A stretch of 52,645 bases of DNA from Spongospora subterranea f. sp. subterranea (GCA_049724395.1 JAUGWO010000251.1:1-52645); one strand, 5' to 3'. Counted from the first letter of the stretch, positions 24,748 to 38,000 are shown. Notes: generated by a model not told the origin, from the sequence alone. Translations and numbers: made by a program.

Positions 24748-25163
24748 TGTCAGTTGTCAAAATGGCTGTGTGGTACCGGTTGTTTTCCCAATTGTTGGAT
24801 ATTCGCACCACTTACTGTATTTAACGTCTGCATTGGTCGTGATTGGTAGCGTATGGAAGGACGTCGCCAGTGATTGTCGCCGGCTAGCTGTTAGCCGTGC
24901 GCAGGTCTAGCCGATTCTGCCCCAACGAAAAACCTAATTCTTGGCTGGTGACACATCATCATTAAATCAGACATGGCAGTAAATTGACTCTTGATGTTCA
25001 GTTTGATGTCCTCCCACATTAACCAGGAAGTTCGGAAATCGATTTTGAGTATTGAGGTAATGGAATAACGCAACGATTGGATGAAGCGTATAAGTGTTGT
25101 ACTATAACATCAAAGAGATTTGATTCAATATTGGATTTGCAACCTTCTTTATATTCGATGTGC

Positions 25164-25399
25164 CGACCGAGCGGTAAACGGGACAGTTCGTGCATTCGAA
25201 ACATTGATATCAAGTTCCTGATGCGAGGACGATTGAGGAAACGAAACACGATACCGAGAAACGCTGGATGACACTGATTGTCCGAGCATGTGGTGGCGCT
25301 GATCGGCAATGATTCAGCGAATCAGAAAAGTATCATTCAAGGAGCGTAAGGATTTATCCATGACCAGAGATAAACTGCAAGATTCTTGGCGATGAGACA
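25164..25399. repeat. direct repeat copy A (matches 26259-26519)
   Basis: Begins CGACCGAGCGGTAAA and ends near GATGAGAC. It matches copy B 1.1 kb downstream, with a roughly 25-base insertion in B and scattered changes. The flanks at 24748-25163 and 25400-26258 show no recognisable gene; a run of C occurs near 26000. Confidence 0.85.
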
Positions 25400-26258
25400 G
25401 AAATATTTCAGATTCCTGAGGCCAAAATGATCTAACTTTGATCTAACAGTGGCAGAGCGGACGCTAGTTGCTTGATATCGGTAGACTTGGTGAAAAAAAA
25501 GTGTCTTCACATTATACAATTATTGTGCTGTCATCAATGAAGCCAGCCGATATCTCCAAAAAACGGTTAACGCTTATTGTTCAAGGATACAAATCTAATG
25601 CGTTTGCTAAAACTCGTTCGTTTTGGGCCTCCGAACTAGGTTCAAAGTCTGATGGATGCAATTGAAGACAAAAAAATAGCAGTTGAAGCTGATGATACGG
25701 CAGTTTGGGAGTTAAGTTGTGGTTGGTTTGGTTGTATTTTTCTCGGCAAATTGATAGCCAAAACATTTTGACCTTGTTTTTTCTTAGGAAAGATCTCAAA
25801 AAGATGCATTTGGCGGCGGACATGGCTAAAGATGGTATGACAGAATCCGATGGTGATTTCAATTAGAGATAAATAAAGACAAATTCCGCCTTTGAGAGTT
25901 GTCAATCATTCTGCAAAATTGCAGAAATCCGATTAGCGGGCCGTGTATTCAGCCACCTTCATATGTCTGAATCCTCAAAACATCCATAACACATACCCCC
26001 CCCCCCCCGTTGCCGCATAGATTTGGATGAGATCGGATCAATCTGGACTAAAGCAACTGACCGTTGATGAAAAGCCAAAGCAGGGACTTTCATCAACCCA
26101 ATCTACCAAACCCAGCGCCCATACACTTCCGCATTGTTAATAGATCAAAATTAGATCAAATTGGATTCTTCGTTTAAGATGACGTGAAATGGGTGTTCAC
26201 TGAGCTATCAATCAGTGCTAAACGACATTGTTTCGATGGGCCAATGAACAACAACTAT

Positions 26259-26519
26259 CGACCGAGCGGTAAAACGGGACAGTTCGTGCATTCGAAACAT
26301 TGATATCAAGTTCCTGATGCGAGGACTCAGAATCGAACTCCCAATACAATTGAGGGATTTGTAAAAACGAAACGCGATAACTGGATGACACTGATTGTCC
26401 GAACATTGGCGCTGATCGGCAATGATTCAGCAAATCTGAAAAGTGTCCAAGGAGCGTAATGACCTATCCATGACCAAATATAAAACTGCAAGATTCTTTG
26501 CGATGAGACCGAGATGGGA
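26259..26519. repeat. direct repeat copy B (matches 25164-25399)
   Basis: Second copy of the repeat. Just beyond it, CTGTCGACTGCGAGATGAAG (about 26543) recurs inside the ankyrin gene at about 27421. So at least part of this flank is a duplicated scrap of the ankyrin locus lying past its 3' end. Confidence 0.8.
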
Positions 26520-26850
26520 ACAGAACGTTTGTGTGTCGGATTTACTGTCGACTGCGAGATGAAGAGCATATTTCAGATGCTGTGAAATGGGCATTTACTG
26601 AACTATCAATCAGTGATAAACCACATTGTCAGGTCAATAGGACATGAGATATATGAATTAAAATCATCATAACCGCTGAAACATTGACGATTTGGCGACG
26701 ATCCAAGTGTTTTGTCTGAGCAGTCAAGGTCATGTGATGACGGAAATATGGGATCTGCTGAATCAGATTTGCACAACCCGAATCATAAAGCAATTGTATT
26801 TATTTGACAAAAGTCAGAAAGTGTTGTAATACATCTTGACCAAATTCAAA

Positions 26851-29800
26851 TTATGGAAATTTGCGAACCGCGTAGGAGTCGAATCCGGCATCAACTGTCG
26901 CAATTAGTAGCGTTTGGACTGTGTTCTTTAGCCCGAGACGTTTAGCGACATCCAACGGTGAATGATCATTTATATCACGAATACTAAGGTCAGCGCCTTT
27001 ACTCAGGAGATACTGGACCATTTGATCTCTACATAAAGTTCACGAAGGTGATTGCATATTTGATAACCCAACTAACATTTTGGCATCTTCGAACCGAGAT
27101 TTGACTGCTAAATGGAGCGTTGGCGTTTGTAAATCAAGGTCTTGTAAATTGATATAGCTTGAATCGGCGTCCTCCAGAAGTAATTCTGTAATCACAATCC
27201 TAAAACCGGCATTTGAAAAACTGATATATTCACATGGAGCTGACATACGAATTGATCTGGGCAGCATAATGAAGCGGCGTCTCTTCAAGATTATCACCGA
27301 TTGACCGATTGGCCCCATAGTTCAGCAGAACACTGATCATGTCAACCCTGCACCGAGTTAACTGTTTGACTACATATTGGCTGACTCAACCAACCGAAGG
27401 TCATCACCGAGGTGGGCTGTACTGTCGACTGCGAGATGAAGAGCAGTTTTACCTTCCCTGTTTGGTGAATCGATAATGCTTTTTTCGGACCGTTTGGCCC
27501 AGTTCAAAATTATTTCTGCATTTCTCGCGCTAATACCAACAATCTAAAACACTGATCTATTCATGTGGACCTGACTTACAAGCTGTACTGAGCAGCATAA
27601 TGGAGCGCTGTATCGAGATTTTTATCAGGAATGGCCGGGTCAGCACCATTTTCAATCAGAATCTCTACGATCTTAACGCTAAACAAAAAAATCAATTCTG
27701 ATTCCGTATTTGCTCAACAACCAACATTTTGGGGACGTGGAATGGTTTACTCTGTTCCAATACGCGATGAAGAGATGTTTTGTGTTGAGGATTTTTTGCA
27801 TTGATAATGTCTCGATTTGCGAATCTCACCAGTAGTTCAACCATCTCAACCCTGATATCAACATGTCAAACACTGACACATTCACCTGATACCGACTTAC
27901 ATGTGAAATACGCATGCAATTTCCAGCGGTGTATTGTTAAAGTTATCACGAATAGTCTGGTCGGCACCATTTTGAAGCAGAAACTGCACTATTGGATTTC
28001 TACACAAAAAATCAGTTTTTGAATTACAACATGCCAACATATCTTAACGTTTGTGTGTCGGGTAAGTGCACAAGCATGGAGACTGCGAGAAAAAGAGGCG
28101 TTCTTTTAAAATCATCTTGTGCATTGACATAGTTTGGACCGACACTGAGCAAAAGCTTTTCTGCAATACCAACCCTGACAGAGCGTATTATAAACTGATT
28201 TTTTCACCTGGCACTAACTTACCAACGGTTTTCAGCAGCGTAATGCAGCGTCGTCCTACCATATTCATCCCTTACAGGTTTACCAGCATTACGATCCAGT
28301 AATGCTTCGGTGGCAAGTTGCCTGAACCAAAAACCAGTGAATATGACGCGTAACAGTGATCCTGATAATTTACTGCTTCGATCTCATTGCCAAGATGAGA
28401 GGAGTATCTCCATAACGATCCTTGCAGTTGATTGCCATTGAGCACACTCCAACGTCCTGACATATTGCATCGATAACACCAACTCTAAACAATTTGCCCA
28501 ATCAGCCTTTGAGGGATGGCGTAATTGAAGGCAGTATTGGCGACATACTGGCCGGTGGTAGCAGCGAGGTGAAGTGGAGAGAGACCTGACATTGTTGATA
28601 TCATCGGATCAGCACCGAGAGATAACAAATATGAGACCATTTCCCTGTTGAAGGAAAAAGAATCAATAAATTGATGGCGATAAATATCGGTTCTGTAAAA
28701 GTCTTCGAGACCAACCGCCACAAAAATAGGTGTCTCTCCATTTTGATTTTGAACGTCGATCGTTCCGGCGATGTTCCAACTGTCGGAACAAGGCAAAGTA
28801 TTCAGTTATCAGATTCACTCGTTTGTTGATAACTTACGACTTGTGATCGGCGATATTTTGAATATTCGAATCTGAACTATCTGCTCCTTCGGCAACAACA
28901 TGTCCACACTTCAAAACAGATTCGACAACTTCCTTTCTGATTACACAAAAACAAATAAGATTGTCAATTTTGGGCACATGAAATGGCAATCACAATCGCG
29001 ATCTGACTGCACCAAAGATAGGGGTTTCTTGTTCTGCATTTACAGCGTGGATCGCTGAAGGGGCTAGCTTACAGATGATTGGGATAAGGGCGATTCTGAC
29101 AATTGGGATCAGATTTGAACCATTTTGAACTGGAATGACGACATACTGGCCATTTGCAGTAGCGAAGTGAAGTAGAGTATCCCCATTGATGCTTATTGGT
29201 ATCATCGGATCAGCACCCTTTTGTAAGAGAAACTGCACTATATCCCTTTTGACGGAACAACATCAACGTATTGATCGATATCAAGTCAAAGTACCAAACC
29301 AGTATTGGAGATGGGCGGCCACAATCATTGGTGTGTTTCCAAATTGATTCTTCGTATCAATAATGTGGGCGATGTCGGTCCTGACCCCACCGTAAACAAC
29401 AGTTCAATGATCATAAACGTATTTGTTATGCACTTACGATTTTTTATCGGAAGCGTTTCGTGAATTTGAATCAGGATCATCAGCTTCTTCATGCACAGCA
29501 ACTAGATATTTGAAAACAAATTCCACAACCTCCAGCCTGAGCGCCACAGAAATTACGAAGGATATCGATTGTCCACGGATGAAGGGCACAAACAATTTTG
29601 ATCGAACAGCATGAAATAAAACGGTTTCTCCATTACCGATTACTGCGTTGATCGCAGTAGGAAATTTTTGACAGATGATGTCCATCGTGTCGATCCTGTA
29701 AATTTATTCAAGTGTTGGGTGACTTTGACCAACAGGTTTGGCGAACATACTGGCCACGGTAGGTAGCAAAGTGAAGTGGAGTTTGACAACTCGCTGTTGT

Positions 29801-32761
29801 TGAGATCATCGGGTCAGCAATCTTTTCTAACGAAAAACAGCACTATATCCCTTTTGACGGAACAACATCAACGGATTGATTGATGATCAAGTGAAAGTAC
29901 CAAACCAGTATTGGAGATGGGCGGCCAAAATCATTGGTGTCATTCCGTGTCCATTCTTCGCATTAATGATGTGAGCGATGTGGGTCCTGACCTCACCGTA
30001 AGCAACATTCAATAATCATAAACTTATTTGTTATGCACTTACGATTTTTGAATCGGCCGCGTTTCGTGAATTTGAATCAGGACCATCTGCTTCTTCATGC
30101 ACATGAGCTAGATGTTTCAAAACACATTCCACAACTGCCACCCTGACCGCAACAGAAATTACGAAGGATATGGATTGTCAACAGATGAATGGCACAAACA
30201 AATTTGATCGAACAGCATGAAATATAAGGGTTTCTCCATAACTGTCTGACTGAGATGATCGCGGAAGGAAATTTCTGACAGATGATCTCGATCGTGTCGA
30301 TCCTGTAAATTCACTCAGTGTTGGGTGACTTGACCAAACAGGATCGGCGACATACTGGCCATATTTTATAGCAATGTGGAATGGAGTAACCTCACTCGTT
30401 GTTGTGGATATCATCGGATCAGCCCCCTTTTTTAAGAGAAACTGCACTAAATCCCTTTTGACGGAACAGCATCAACGGATTGATCGATATCAATTGAAAG
30501 TACCAAACCAGTATTGGAGATTAGCGGCCACAATCATTGATGTCTCTCCATTTCTATTCTTCGCATCAATAATGTTGTCGATGTGGGTCCTGACCCCACA
30601 GTACAATTTCTATTCTTCGCATCAATAATGTTGGCGATGTGGGTTGACACAACAGATTCATTGATCATATACTTATTTGTTATCCACTTACGCTTTTTGG
30701 CCGGCCGCGTTTGGTTCATTTGAATCAAAACCATCAGCTTCTTCATGCACTGCAGGTAGATATTTCAAAACACATTCCAAAACTGCCATCCTGATCGCAA
30801 CAGAAATTACGAAAGATATCGACAGTGAACAGATGAATGGCACAAACAATTTTGATCGAACAGCAAAAAATATAGGGGTTTCTCCATAACTGTCTTTTGC
30901 GTTGATCGCGGTAGGAAATTTCTGACAGATGACGTCGATCGCATCGATCCTGTAAACTCATTCAGTGTTGGGTGACGTTGACCAACAGAATTGGAGACAT
31001 ACTGGCCATATTGAATAGCAATGTGAAGTAGAGTAACCCCACTCGTTGTTGTTGATATTGTCGGGTCAGCATTCTTTTCTAAGAGAAACTGCACTATATC
31101 CCTTTTGACGGAACAGCATCAACGGATTGATCGATATCAGGTGAAAGTACCAAACCAGTATTGGAGATGGGCGGCCACAAGCATTGGTGTCTCTCCATAT
31201 TGATTCTTCGCATTAATAAAGTTGGCGATCTGGGTCCTGACCCAACAGTAAACAACATTCATTGATCTTATACTTATTTGTTATCCACTTACGCTTTTTG
31301 GTCGGCCGCGTTTGGATCATGTAAATCAAAACCATCAGCTTCTTCATGCACAGCAGCAAGATATTTCAAAACACATTCCACAACTGCCACCCTGATTGCA
31401 ACAGAAATTACGAAAGATATCGACAGTGAACAGATGAATGGCACAAACAGTTTTGATCGAACAGCATAAAATATAGGGGTTTCTCCATAACTGTCTTGTT
31501 GGCGTTGATCGCGGTAGGAAATTTCTGACAGATGACGTCGATCACATCAATCCTGTAAACTCATTCAGTGTTGGGAGACTTTGCCCACAGAATTAGCGAC
31601 AAACTGGCCATATTTTATAGCATTGTAAAGTGGAGTAACCCCACTCGTTGTTGATATCAACGGATCAGCGCCCTTTTCTAAGAGAAACAGCACTGTATCC
31701 CTTTTGACAGAACAGCATTAACGAATTGACCGATATCAAGTAAAAGTGCTAAACCATTGGTTGAAATTAGCGGCCATAATCAAAGGTGTCTGTCCATTCG
31801 TGTTTTGAGCATCGATAAAGCGGGCAGGACCATCAGCTTCTTCATGCACACCAGCTATACATTTCCAAAAACATTTCACAACTGCCACACTGATCGCAAC
31901 ACAAATTACGAAGGATATCGATTGAGAACAGATGAATGGCACAAACAATTTTGATCGAATTTCGAATATAAAGGTTTCTTCATTCGCAGTAGAAATTTTC
32001 CTGACAGATGTTGTCGATTGCGTCGATCCTGTGACGTTATTCAGAGTAGGATATGACTTTGACCAATAGAATGGCGACATACTGGCCATATTCAGTAGCA
32101 ATGTGAAGTACATTATCCCCACTCATTGTGGTGGATATCATCGGATCAGCGCCCTTTTTTAAGAGAAACTGCACTATATCCCTTTCGACGCAACAACATC
32201 AACGGATTGATTGATATCAAGTTAAAGTACTAAACCAGTATTGAAGATTGGCGGCCACAATCATTGGTGTCTCCCCATATTGATTCTTCGCATCAATAAT
32301 GTTGCCGATGTTCGTCCTTCGAGAAAGTAACCAGCAATTATTGACCAGATTTATGAAACTGTTTTTACGTACCATTTGTAATAGGCCCATTTTTGCATGT
32401 CACAATCGACATTCAAAGCACATTCGATAGCTTTCACCCTGAAGAAACAAAAATCAATTAGGAGATCGACTGTCACCACAAGAAATAGCAAATACGATCG
32501 TGATCTGACGGCTCTGAAGATAATAGTTTCACCAGAGTTTTGTGCGTTGGTCGCCATAGGAATGGCGTCACACTGGCCAGGTTCAGCAGCAATGTGAAGA
32601 ACAGTGTCTCGACTATTTGTTAATATCAAGGGATCAGCACCCTTTACAGACAGAGTATTTGTTTGCGACAGTTCCCACTCATCATCAGCTAACATCGGCT
32701 TATAAAACAGTATCAAAGAGATTAACAAAATCAAAAATTCCCTGTGCCATTGCGACAACAT
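26851..32761 (-). CDS. secreted ankyrin-repeat protein, many tandemly duplicated exons
   Basis: A minus-strand gene with many small exons. The start Met (codon 32761-32759) opens a clear signal peptide (MLSQWHREFLILLISLILFY), followed by DDEWELSQ, then ankyrin repeats: GADPLI, DTVLHIAAEPGQ and NSGETIIFRAVRS in the first exon, then repeated units such as MQFLLEKNADP, TLLHIAIQYGQY and YGETPIF. The last exon ends YLLSKGADLSIR, HSPLDVAKRLG, then TLLIATVDAGFDSYAVRKFP and a stop at 26851-26853. Introns often end TGTGTAG or TTTGTAG. Ankyrin repeats bind other proteins; with a secretion signal, the product would act outside the cell or in a host, as proposed for ankyrin effectors of some parasites (inference). 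Some repeat copies have frame breaks when read simply, so they may be skipped, mis-spliced in my model, or decayed. The exon count (over 15) is not resolved. Confidence 0.8.
29000..32330 (-). repeat. about six tandem ~480-650-base blocks inside the ankyrin gene
   Basis: The landmark TATCCCTTTTGACGG recurs at about 29241, 29846, 30450, 31097, 31696 and 32177, a spacing of 605, 604, 647, 599 and 481. Each block carries ankyrin coding segments and introns. One block has an extra 56-base internal duplication (TTTCTATTCTTCGCATCAAT at 30551 and 30607). Confidence 0.88.
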
Positions 32762-32989
32762 CGTGATCAGATGAAAACCAGCGAGTTGACAAATGACAGA
32801 GTGCGATTCTTCTACGGAGTTTCGGCAATGTGGTATTTGGGGGTGAAATGAGTTACGCCGATGATATTCGGGACCCCTAAAACTGTCCCCACGCACTTTT
32901 TCAAAGTCTTTGGGGACAAAAACGTAGTCCCCATCCCCAAAACATCTCCGAAATCGACCCCAAATTTTTGGGACTGCTTGAAACAAATA

Positions 32990-33620
32990 AAATTTTCCTG
33001 GTCACCCCGTGGTCACACCTGTGACTGTGGCGCGGGCAGGTCGGTCACGGCCATTCTGACTGGGGAGGGTGACCAAGGGTGACCAAATTCGAATTTTATT
33101 TCAAATAAAATTACGCCTGGTCATTTTTATTGGAAATAAAATTCGCTTTGGATCCCGGGGGCTGTCATCGACGCCCCCCATGCGCAGTTCACCAGCCTCT
33201 GGAGAGCATTCTGCCGGGCGGCGCAGGCCTGCTTCGATTGACGTCTCTGTCGACTTCTCTGCTAAGGCCCACATCCTGTCCGGCTAATGTCCAGATTCTC
33301 TAGGATAAATCATGCTTGGTCAGAACGCCCACGCGTCAACGTCTTTGCGATCAATGCGATCCGTTCACTCTCGCACCCACATTGCCGATGCCACTCCCCA
33401 TCAATCAAACTCGTTCCAATAGAAAGCCGTTCTATGGATGCCGCGGTCCGATAGGATAGAAGTTTTACTGTACCTGGTGTTCTATTTTCGAATATTAAAA
33501 GAATACGTAATTTACTTCGAGTTTTTCTACTTTACATTAGTATAAAGTCGACGACCACCGGCAGCCACACATCAATAAATCGCATTCACACGAAACGGTC
33601 AAAGTTAGCATCTTTATAGG
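32990..33620. other. intergenic region with short AT palindrome and G/C-rich words
   Basis: No gene is recognised. A 9-base perfect hairpin (AATTTTATT, loop TCA, AATAAAATT) lies at 33092-33112, and AAATAAAATT followed by CCTGGTCA-like words recurs around 32980 and 33105. Just upstream (32870-32960), GGGGAC/GTCCCC words recur several times. Confidence 0.5.
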
Positions 33621-34226
33621 TTATATTGCGGTAAGGCTACTAGAAAAGCAACGAACTCGGTCCCAGATGCCGTAGCGTATAGCAATCTGATCGCAAAGCT
33701 TCCGAAGCGTATGACATTTGGCAACGCATAGGTCGTCGAGCAACTTCAACGCGTCGGATTCGCTAAATCCCTCCTTGAGCAGGTCGTCAACAGCATCAAA
33801 TAGAGGTTTTCGTCTAGTAAAAAACTTTCCTTCCGCAGAGCTCTTGGCACCTCGCCACTTCTTGCCAGGACGCGATTCCAGCTCTTCTATCGGCGGTACA
33901 ACGACGTTGTCCATGGAAATACCGCCGTATTTCCATTCCTTCCATGCATCGTGCACCGTCGTCACAGATCTGTTCATTCGGAACAAGACAACAACAGCTG
34001 GGTCAGGAACAATGACAGCCGGCTCGATGATATAATCGGCATTGCCATTCGTGTCAAAATGAAGCGATTCGGAAGGACGACTCGCGACAGCGACAGCATC
34101 TGCGCTCGCATCAAATCCAACCTGTGGTTACCATCAATCTTAGTATGGTTTTCAGAAATCATGCAGTTGATCCGCCCATACCTGTGTCGACATACAATTT
34201 CCCAGTCCAGTTAAAGTGGACGCCAT
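33621..34226 (-). CDS. GCR1_C-like DNA-binding domain protein, two exons
   Basis: Exon 1 is 34226-34182 (15 codons) and exon 2 is 34121-33621. They are joined by a 60-base intron (GTATGG...CTAAGATT...CCACAG) with a good branch-point-like ACTAAGA. The product has 181 residues. Residues about 58-135 carry the GCR1_C-type pattern: RMNRSVTTVHDAWKEWKYGG, an IEELE helix, KKWR, then FFTRRKPLFDAVDDLLKEG. In fungi this domain is the DNA-binding part of Gcr1-type activators and also occurs in Crypton transposases. No tyrosine recombinase is visible here, so it is either a small host DNA-binding protein or a domesticated or broken transposon domain. Exon 1 abuts the end of the Copia remnant, so that remnant now supplies the upstream region. 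Confidence 0.65.
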
Positions 34227-34234
34227 CACTTTCT

Positions 34235-34791
34235 TGACTTATTGCAGTCGTTTGTTTGAAAAAAATCGCTCCCTGGTTGTCCTGATGGAGGATGGACCTC
34301 TTGTTTGTGATGATACGTAGTTCCGCTAATAGGTCTTGCAACCAGATCGCTTCCTTTGTGGCGTCACATGCGGCCATATATTCGGCCTCTGTGGTAGATA
34401 AGGTTACCGCTTTCTGCTTTGTACTTTTCCATGAAATAGTATTGTTGCCTATTTTGTAAATCCATCCAGTCATCGATTTGCGGTCGTTTTTGTCACCGGC
34501 AAAATCGCTGTCGGCGTATCCTTGGATAGTTGATGAATCTTTTGTAAAGTGAAGCCCGAGCTCTTGTGTAGTATTTAAATACTTGATAATTTTGTGGATT
34601 GCTCTCCACAGATTTGGTGATGGTGATGTAACATAGCGGCTGACGCAGTTGACTGCGTACGCTATATCCGGGCGGGTTGCATTTGCAAGATACATCAGGC
34701 ATCCGATCGCCTCTCTTATCGGGTACTTGTTCGGGGTCGAGTGGTCATTGCTCTCGGGTTCCGGCACTCCGCAATCAACTGCGCAAGTCAC
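34235..34791 (-). mobile_element. Ty1/Copia remnant, RT tail and RNase H (fossil)
   Basis: The minus-strand frame shows the conserved Copia block EAIGCLMYLANATRPDIAYA, then GYADSDFAGD with DRKSMTGW, ISWKSTKQKAV, LSTTEAEYMAACDATKEAIW and DNQGAIF. This is the end of Copia polyprotein (reverse transcriptase tail plus RNase H). Only this 3' part is present and no LTR was found, so it is a truncated fossil. Confidence 0.93.
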
Positions 34792-35024
34792 GAATCGACG
34801 AGATGCTGGCGGCGATCGATCGTGTTGCTGGTGGTGGGGAGTCGGCTGGCACCAAGGGTGACAGTCTAGGGATGCCTGGCGGGGTAGTCTTCCTGACGAT
34901 GACTAGAACTCTGAAGTGTCAGCTGCACTCCCAATTTCCTCTGAGTCTTCAGAGCGGGCCAAATTTTAGAACAGCCGTCAAAAGCTGTTCTCGCCGTTCA
35001 TTGAATACTTATCATTGGTATGAG

Positions 35025-38000
35025 ATGAGCGGACAGGTCCTTGTTGTCAATTCCTGCACTGACGGAAAATATTTTGGAAGTCGGTACTTTACTGACAGAA
35101 AAATTATTAGAAGTCGGTGCTGTATGAATGACTCAACCGACAATACTACCATTTACTGGTGGCTATCCGACAATATTACCATTCTTTGGTGGCAATCCGA
35201 CAATACCACCATTTATTGGTGGCAAACTGACAACACGACCATTAATTGGTGGCAATCTGACAATAAAACCATTTATAGGTGGCAATGGCCAAAAGGAACA
35301 CTAAAATTAGATGCCGTCCCCTGCGACAACCAATTCTTCGCATCACTCGATACCTGGAATTGGAACATGGTAAAATTGTTTCCAATTAGGGTGTGGTTGA
35401 ATGTAAAACGTGGGAAAAAACCAAATAACAGCAAAGTATGGAAAACAAGTGAAAACAAAACACTGGAACAATCAACACCATACAGTGGCGGAAACAGCAA
35501 AGGACTCCATACATCATGCATGGTGGAGATAAAGAATACGAAATACGTATTTAGAGATGTCATCGGAATAGGAAACTGCGCTTTCGAGGCGATCAGAGCA
35601 TCAGGAGCGATCCCGAATATGACAGTGCAAAACCTACGAAAGGAAATATGTGAATTCGCTAGAAATCCTGAGCAAGGAAGAACCATTGCTAAAAAATTAA
35701 AACCCTATATAGGATCGCTGCCAAACAATGACAGCATAGGATTGGATGAATATCTGAATATAATGAGTATCGATAGACAATGGGGAGGGTTGTTCGAACT
35801 CACCATAGCTGCATACAAATTTAAAATGAACATAATAGTAATAAGTCAGACGAATCCAACGCTCATAACAGATATACAGAAATGGATAGAGAACACGTTA
35901 CCAAAGTCACGTGATGTAACACCATGGACCAAAACAATTTACTTGTTACATCACAAGCATGGGAAACCATCAACACCAATGAGACATCAAGACTTCAACC
36001 ATTATGGGACCCTTTTCCCTATAGAAACAACGGCTAGTGAATGGAATAATAGCGGTATGATGACACCAGACAAATGTGACCTCTACATTGATCAGTACAA
36101 ATTAACAAACAAAACAGACAGCTCAGCAACGCAAAATGTTAGAAATGATAATTCCAAACAGCAATTTATGATAAAACCATCGCTAGACAAAACGATGAGA
36201 CACGATAAAAACATAAACCCGAAAAGGCACCGATCATGCGACGATTCCGACGACCAACCCACTCAACGTGCCAAATATGAAAAACATCAAACGCACTCTA
36301 AACAAATCTGCACAAAAAAGCGAACATTGCTGATAGATAAGGACGGCACTGAAACGCAGTATAAAAGACGGCTTACCAACAGCGAGCGCCAATGCAAAGA
36401 AGTTGCAGACAATGAAACAGCGCGAAAAACAGCCTCAAAACAGACACCAACAAGCCAGATGAGCCACTACGAACTCACCAAATTGATCGGAAATATACTA
36501 GAACCAGACAACAAGGAAGACAATATAGCAGACACATCGGACAAAAACCTGAACGGAACTAAAACACACAAACGGCAGATGAAAATAACTCAATATTTCA
36601 TGAAAACCAATACCAAAACCAGAAAAATAAGAACAACCAGGAGCTTAAAAATCGCTCAATGGAACGCCTGCTCCCTAAGCGAACAAAAATCAAAAGAACT
36701 GTCTCGATTTGCTAACACCAACCGCGTCGATGTAATATGTATATCAGAACTTCACCATAGACGCCAAGTAGACGATTTCCCAAACCACGAAGCCGATGAC
36801 CGGTACACCCAAGCTGGAATTTTTTGGAGGGACCATGTAAATGTAGATGTGATGCGCATTCCTGCAATACAAACGTTTGGGAACGACGGAATCATGACAC
36901 AAATAGTAAAAATATATAGTGAAATGATATTAATTCACATATATATACCACCGGATATAGATCGAAATACTAGAAAAACATATTGGAAACAAATCGGCAA
37001 ATTCGTAGAAATGCCAGATGAACCGATACTTCTAACAGGTGACCTCAACACCAAAGATAGACGGTTTGGAATCCACCATGACGAAACTCACAAATACCTA
37101 GACAGCATATTGGAAGAATGCAAATTGATGAACAACCCGGAACGCCCAACAAGAGGAAACAACTCATTAGATATCACCATTGCCAATCGACAGATGGCAA
37201 AGGAGATCTTACAATGGGACGTGCACGCAGAGCTAGGCAGTGACCATTCACCGACAACAATAGATACTACAATTAGAAGAAAATCGACGCAAAGGATTCC
37301 CCCTAGCCGTAAAAGAATACAACGAATTGACACACGAGCGACAACGAAAGCGTTAGAAGAGGAACTGCAGAATGTTGAAAGCAAGAACATGGGACTAACA
37401 GCTTTCAATGACCTATTGCAAAATAGCATTAAGCACAAATATGTTAGACAGAATAGATGCAAATTCTGGACCACGAAACTCAAAATTGCGTTAAACTTGC
37501 GAAATAAACTCAAGCGCAAACACCAGGAAGCCATACTGAAATGCAAAAGCCAGCAATTTATTGCACGGCAGCACACCGAAATGCGAAAAGCGGAAATATC
37601 ATTGAGGAAACAATTTCAGAAAGCGAAAAATGCAAGCCTTAGAACGGAAGTTAAACAGGCATGTATGGACGAAACAGGAGCCAAAATATGGAGCCTGGTA
37701 AAGAAGATAAGTCCTCAAACCAACAAACGGAGACGAAAGTACGAAACACAGAAAGTTGATGCAAAAGATGAAGCGGAAAAAATAGCTGACAGTTTTGAGG
37801 CAATCTACAGCGAAGCAGACCTTAACCTCAATGAGCATGAACAGCGTGAACACGATCTACTCATTGAAAAACTATGGAAAGAGAGAATCTCTCAACCACC
37901 GGAAAAGATTACTTTGAGAGAGCTAGAAAGGGCAGTTGTTAAGGCCAATAGGAAATCAGCAGGAGGAATTGATGGAATACCGAATAGTCTCATCAAAGAA

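Noticed and set aside
25990-26012. Run of C as a functional element
   Set aside because: A simple homopolymer, likely slippage or sequencing-prone sequence.
34677-35024. Extending the LINE protein to the first in-frame Met at 34677
   Set aside because: That stretch overlaps the Copia remnant on the other strand, so it is open by chance.
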